A stretch of 7,480 nt of DNA from Desulfamplus sp. (lineage in GTDB: Bacteria; Desulfobacterota; Desulfobacteria; Desulfobacterales; Desulfobacteraceae). Shown one piece after another: positions 5,792 to 7,480 of this stretch. The position numbers and the translations under genes are program-made. The notes under the pieces were generated by a model. The model had not been told where the DNA came from, ran no database searches, and saw only the letters and a program-made list of their open reading frames with translations. The stretch covers positions 1 through 7,480 of the forward strand of contig JADFYT010000103.1 in the NCBI GenBank assembly GCA_015232935.1, given 5' to 3'. Positions within the stretch are counted from its first letter, which is position 1; the number at the start of each line of letters is the position of its first letter.

Positions 5792-7480
5792 ATGTCCAAT
5801 AATTCTGAATCAGAATCAGACTCAATTGTTTTTGTTGATGAAACGTCAACCGGCTTAAATACGGGAGTCCCGCCAGAAGATGACAAGAAAACATCTTTTT
5901 CCGATAACTCTGTATTCTCAAATGATTTGCAGGACTCTTGCGATTCAATACAAAAAAAAGAGTCTGGCTCTCCCTGGAAAATACTGATTGTTGATGACGA
6001 AAAAGATGTTCACTACATCACAAAAAAATCACTTGAGGATTACTCTTTCCAGGGCAGGAATATTGTTTTTCTTCACAGCTTCTCGTCAAAAGAGGCCGCA
6101 CAAAGCATCAAGGAAAATCCTGATACCGCGTTGATTTTGCTTGATGTAACCATGGAGACCGAAGACGCGGGTCTTAACCTTGTACATTACATCAGAAAAA
6201 CTCTTGCCAACAGTATCACCCAGATTGTCATAAGAACCGGTCAGCCTGGACAGGCACCGGAACATAAGGTCATTGAGGATTACGATATAAATGACTACAG
6301 ACTCAAGACAGAACTTACATCTCAAAAGCTGAATGCTGTTGTTACGCTGTCCCTGCGTGAATTTGAGTTAAAAACAAGGCTTCAAAAAGAGTTGCGGGAT
6401 CGGCAAGAGATGGAGATCTCTCTCAGGGAGAGCAGGGAGCGCTTCAGGGATATCGCACTTAGTACCGGAGACTGGATATGGGAGACAGATGCTGAGGGTA
6501 GATATACATATGTCTCTGAAAATGTTTGTGAACTGACCGGATACACTTCTGGTGAGTTTATCCAGCACCATTTTTCTTATCTCATGTCTCCTGATACAAA
6601 AACAAATGCCCTTGATATCATTAATGAGCGTGTCTTGTCTGGAAAAAACTACACCAACATCAAAACAACAAAAATTACTAAGAATGGCAATGAGGTTCAT
6701 CTGCTGACAAGCGGAAAGCCGGTAAAGAGTGAGAATGGAAAAATAACAGGTTATCGGGGGGTAGATAAGGATATTACCGGAATAAAACATGCTGAAATTG
6801 AAAAAGAGAAGCTGATTTTTAAACTGAAGGAGTCACAGAGACTCGAAGCTCTTGGCACACTTGCCGGCGGTATCGCTCATGATTTCAACAATATTCTTGG
6901 CTCCATACTTGGCTATGCCCAGCTTTTGCAAATGGACGCCGCAGGAAATGAGAAGAGTGTGCGTTACACCCAGCAGATCATAAACGGATGCAACCGTGCC
7001 AAAAATCTTACGCTGCAAATCCTTGAGTTCAGCAGACAGCAGGAAACTGATACCAGGCTCAAGACCCCTGTACTTGTCTCTACAATGATCAAGGAAAAAA
7101 TAAAGCTGCTTAAAGCGTCCATACCCTCATCAATTGAAATTGTCACTCGAATCCAGAAGGACTCGGGATACATTCTTGCCTCGCCAACAGATATCCACCA
7201 GATAATAATGAACCTTGCGACCAATGCCATGCATGCCATGAAGGACAAACAGGGCATCATAACAATTGGTATCAACAATGTAGTATTTGATACGTCAAAC
7301 GCACTTCTCTCCCAGGAGCTTTCTATTCCCTATGGAGAATATGTGGCACTATCTGTTGAAGATAATGGAAGGGGAATGGCACCCGAGACAATAGAAAAGG
7401 TATTTGACCCCTATTTCACAACAAAAAGCGGTGGCGATGGAACCGGACTTGGCCTTTCTGTGGTACACGGCATTGTAAAA
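5792..7480 (+). CDS. Soluble REC-PAS-histidine kinase, 3' partial
   Basis: Cytoplasmic two-component sensor kinase; 563 codons are visible and the frame is still open at the window edge. The ATG at 5792 is preceded by an in-frame TAA (5786-5788) and by AAGGA (5779-5783). Residues 1-60 are Ser/Asp-rich and probably disordered, with no signal peptide or membrane helix. A receiver domain follows at about 62-180: acidic pair Asp68/Asp69, phosphoacceptor Asp118, Thr149, Lys172. Its RTGQPGQAPE and YDINDYRLKTELT segments resemble receivers found with DUF3369. A short coiled coil leads to a PAS domain (about 214-332, DWIWETDAEGRYTYVSENVC, ending GVDKDITG). The dimerisation helix has the HPK4-type H-box GGIAHDFNNILGSILGY with His363. 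The ATPase domain shows the N-box (NLATNAMHAM, 474-483), VEDNGRGM (522-529), FDPYFTTK (538-545) and GTGLGLS (550-556). The end of the ATPase domain is missing, and a further receiver could follow. The signal and phosphotransfer partner are unknown. Confidence 0.94.
   Translation, partial: MSNNSESESDSIVFVDETSTGLNTGVPPEDDKKTSFSDNSVFSNDLQDSCDSIQKKESGSPWKILIVDDEKDVHYITKKSLEDYSFQGRNIVFLHSFSSKEAAQSIKENPDTALILLDVTMETEDAGLNLVHYIRKTLANSITQIVIRTGQPGQAPEHKVIEDYDINDYRLKTELTSQKLNAVVTLSLREFELKTRLQKELRDRQEMEISLRESRERFRDIALSTGDWIWETDAEGRYTYVSENVCELTGYTSGEFIQHHFSYLMSPDTKTNALDIINERVLSGKNYTNIKTTKITKNGNEVHLLTSGKPVKSENGKITGYRGVDKDITGIKHAEIEKEKLIFKLKESQRLEALGTLAGGIAHDFNNILGSILGYAQLLQMDAAGNEKSVRYTQQIINGCNRAKNLTLQILEFSRQQETDTRLKTPVLVSTMIKEKIKLLKASIPSSIEIVTRIQKDSGYILASPTDIHQIIMNLATNAMHAMKDKQGIITIGINNVVFDTSNALLSQELSIPYGEYVALSVEDNGRGMAPETIEKVFDPYFTTKSGGDGTGLGLSVVHGIVK

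Noticed and set aside
5763..7278. Minus-strand open frames of 61-140 codons
   Set aside because: They lie mostly opposite the receiver, PAS and kinase coding sequence, which accounts for the region fully; none has a domain.
1..7480. CRISPR arrays, tRNA or rRNA genes, prophage or toxin-antitoxin genes
   Set aside because: I saw no regularly spaced repeats, no tRNA-like cloverleaf, no rRNA sequence and no phage or toxin motifs on either strand by reading.

Overview
The window has the look of a mesophilic, moderately AT-rich Gram-negative chromosome. My best guess is a member of the Desulfobacterota (Desulfobacter-like sulfate reducers). This rests on the style of the chemoreceptor (a very short HAMP-like stretch, then a Ser/Gln/Glu-rich methylation helix and an acidic tail ending in Asp-Phe-Thr-Asn-Phe) and on a receiver-first cytoplasmic histidine kinase. 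It is recognition from memory, not a database result, and I hold it at about 0.5.

Layout. (1) Bases 1-1752, plus strand: a chemoreceptor (methyl-accepting chemotaxis protein) whose N-terminus lies before the window. (2) Bases 1753-2263: about 500 bases without a convincing gene. They hold a possible weak terminator, a 160-base MITE-like element bounded by imperfect 22-base inverted repeats (1816-1975), and the promoter/operator of the next gene. (3) Bases 2264-3985, plus strand: a two-gene metal-resistance unit, an ArsR/SmtB-family repressor and an eight-helix-type permease of the ArsP/DUF318 (SO_0444-like) group. (4) Bases 3986-4086: a convergent gap with an imperfect hairpin that can refold. 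(5) Bases 4087-5571, minus strand: purB, adenylosuccinate lyase, with an extra segment of about 32 residues. (6) Bases 5572-5791: an AT-rich divergent promoter region. (7) Bases 5792-7480, plus strand: a soluble REC-PAS-histidine kinase, cut by the window's right edge.

How the parts work together. Only the repressor/permease pair is clearly a functional unit. The repressor carries all four cysteines of the CadC-type metal site at CadC spacing, and all four ligands of the second (alpha-5) site. The permease has a Cys-Ser-Cys motif in the membrane, a Cys-rich linker and a His/Cys tail. A TGAA-N6-TTCA operator overlaps the -10 region in front of the pair. I infer derepression by a soft or borderline divalent metal (Cd, Pb, Zn or Cu) followed by its export; arsenic is less likely. 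The chemoreceptor, purB and the kinase appear to be independent neighbours.

I do not see a clearly unprecedented system. The points most worth checking are the dual-site sensor paired with this permease, the small inverted-repeat element, the PurB insertion, the receiver-first kinase and the refolding hairpin.
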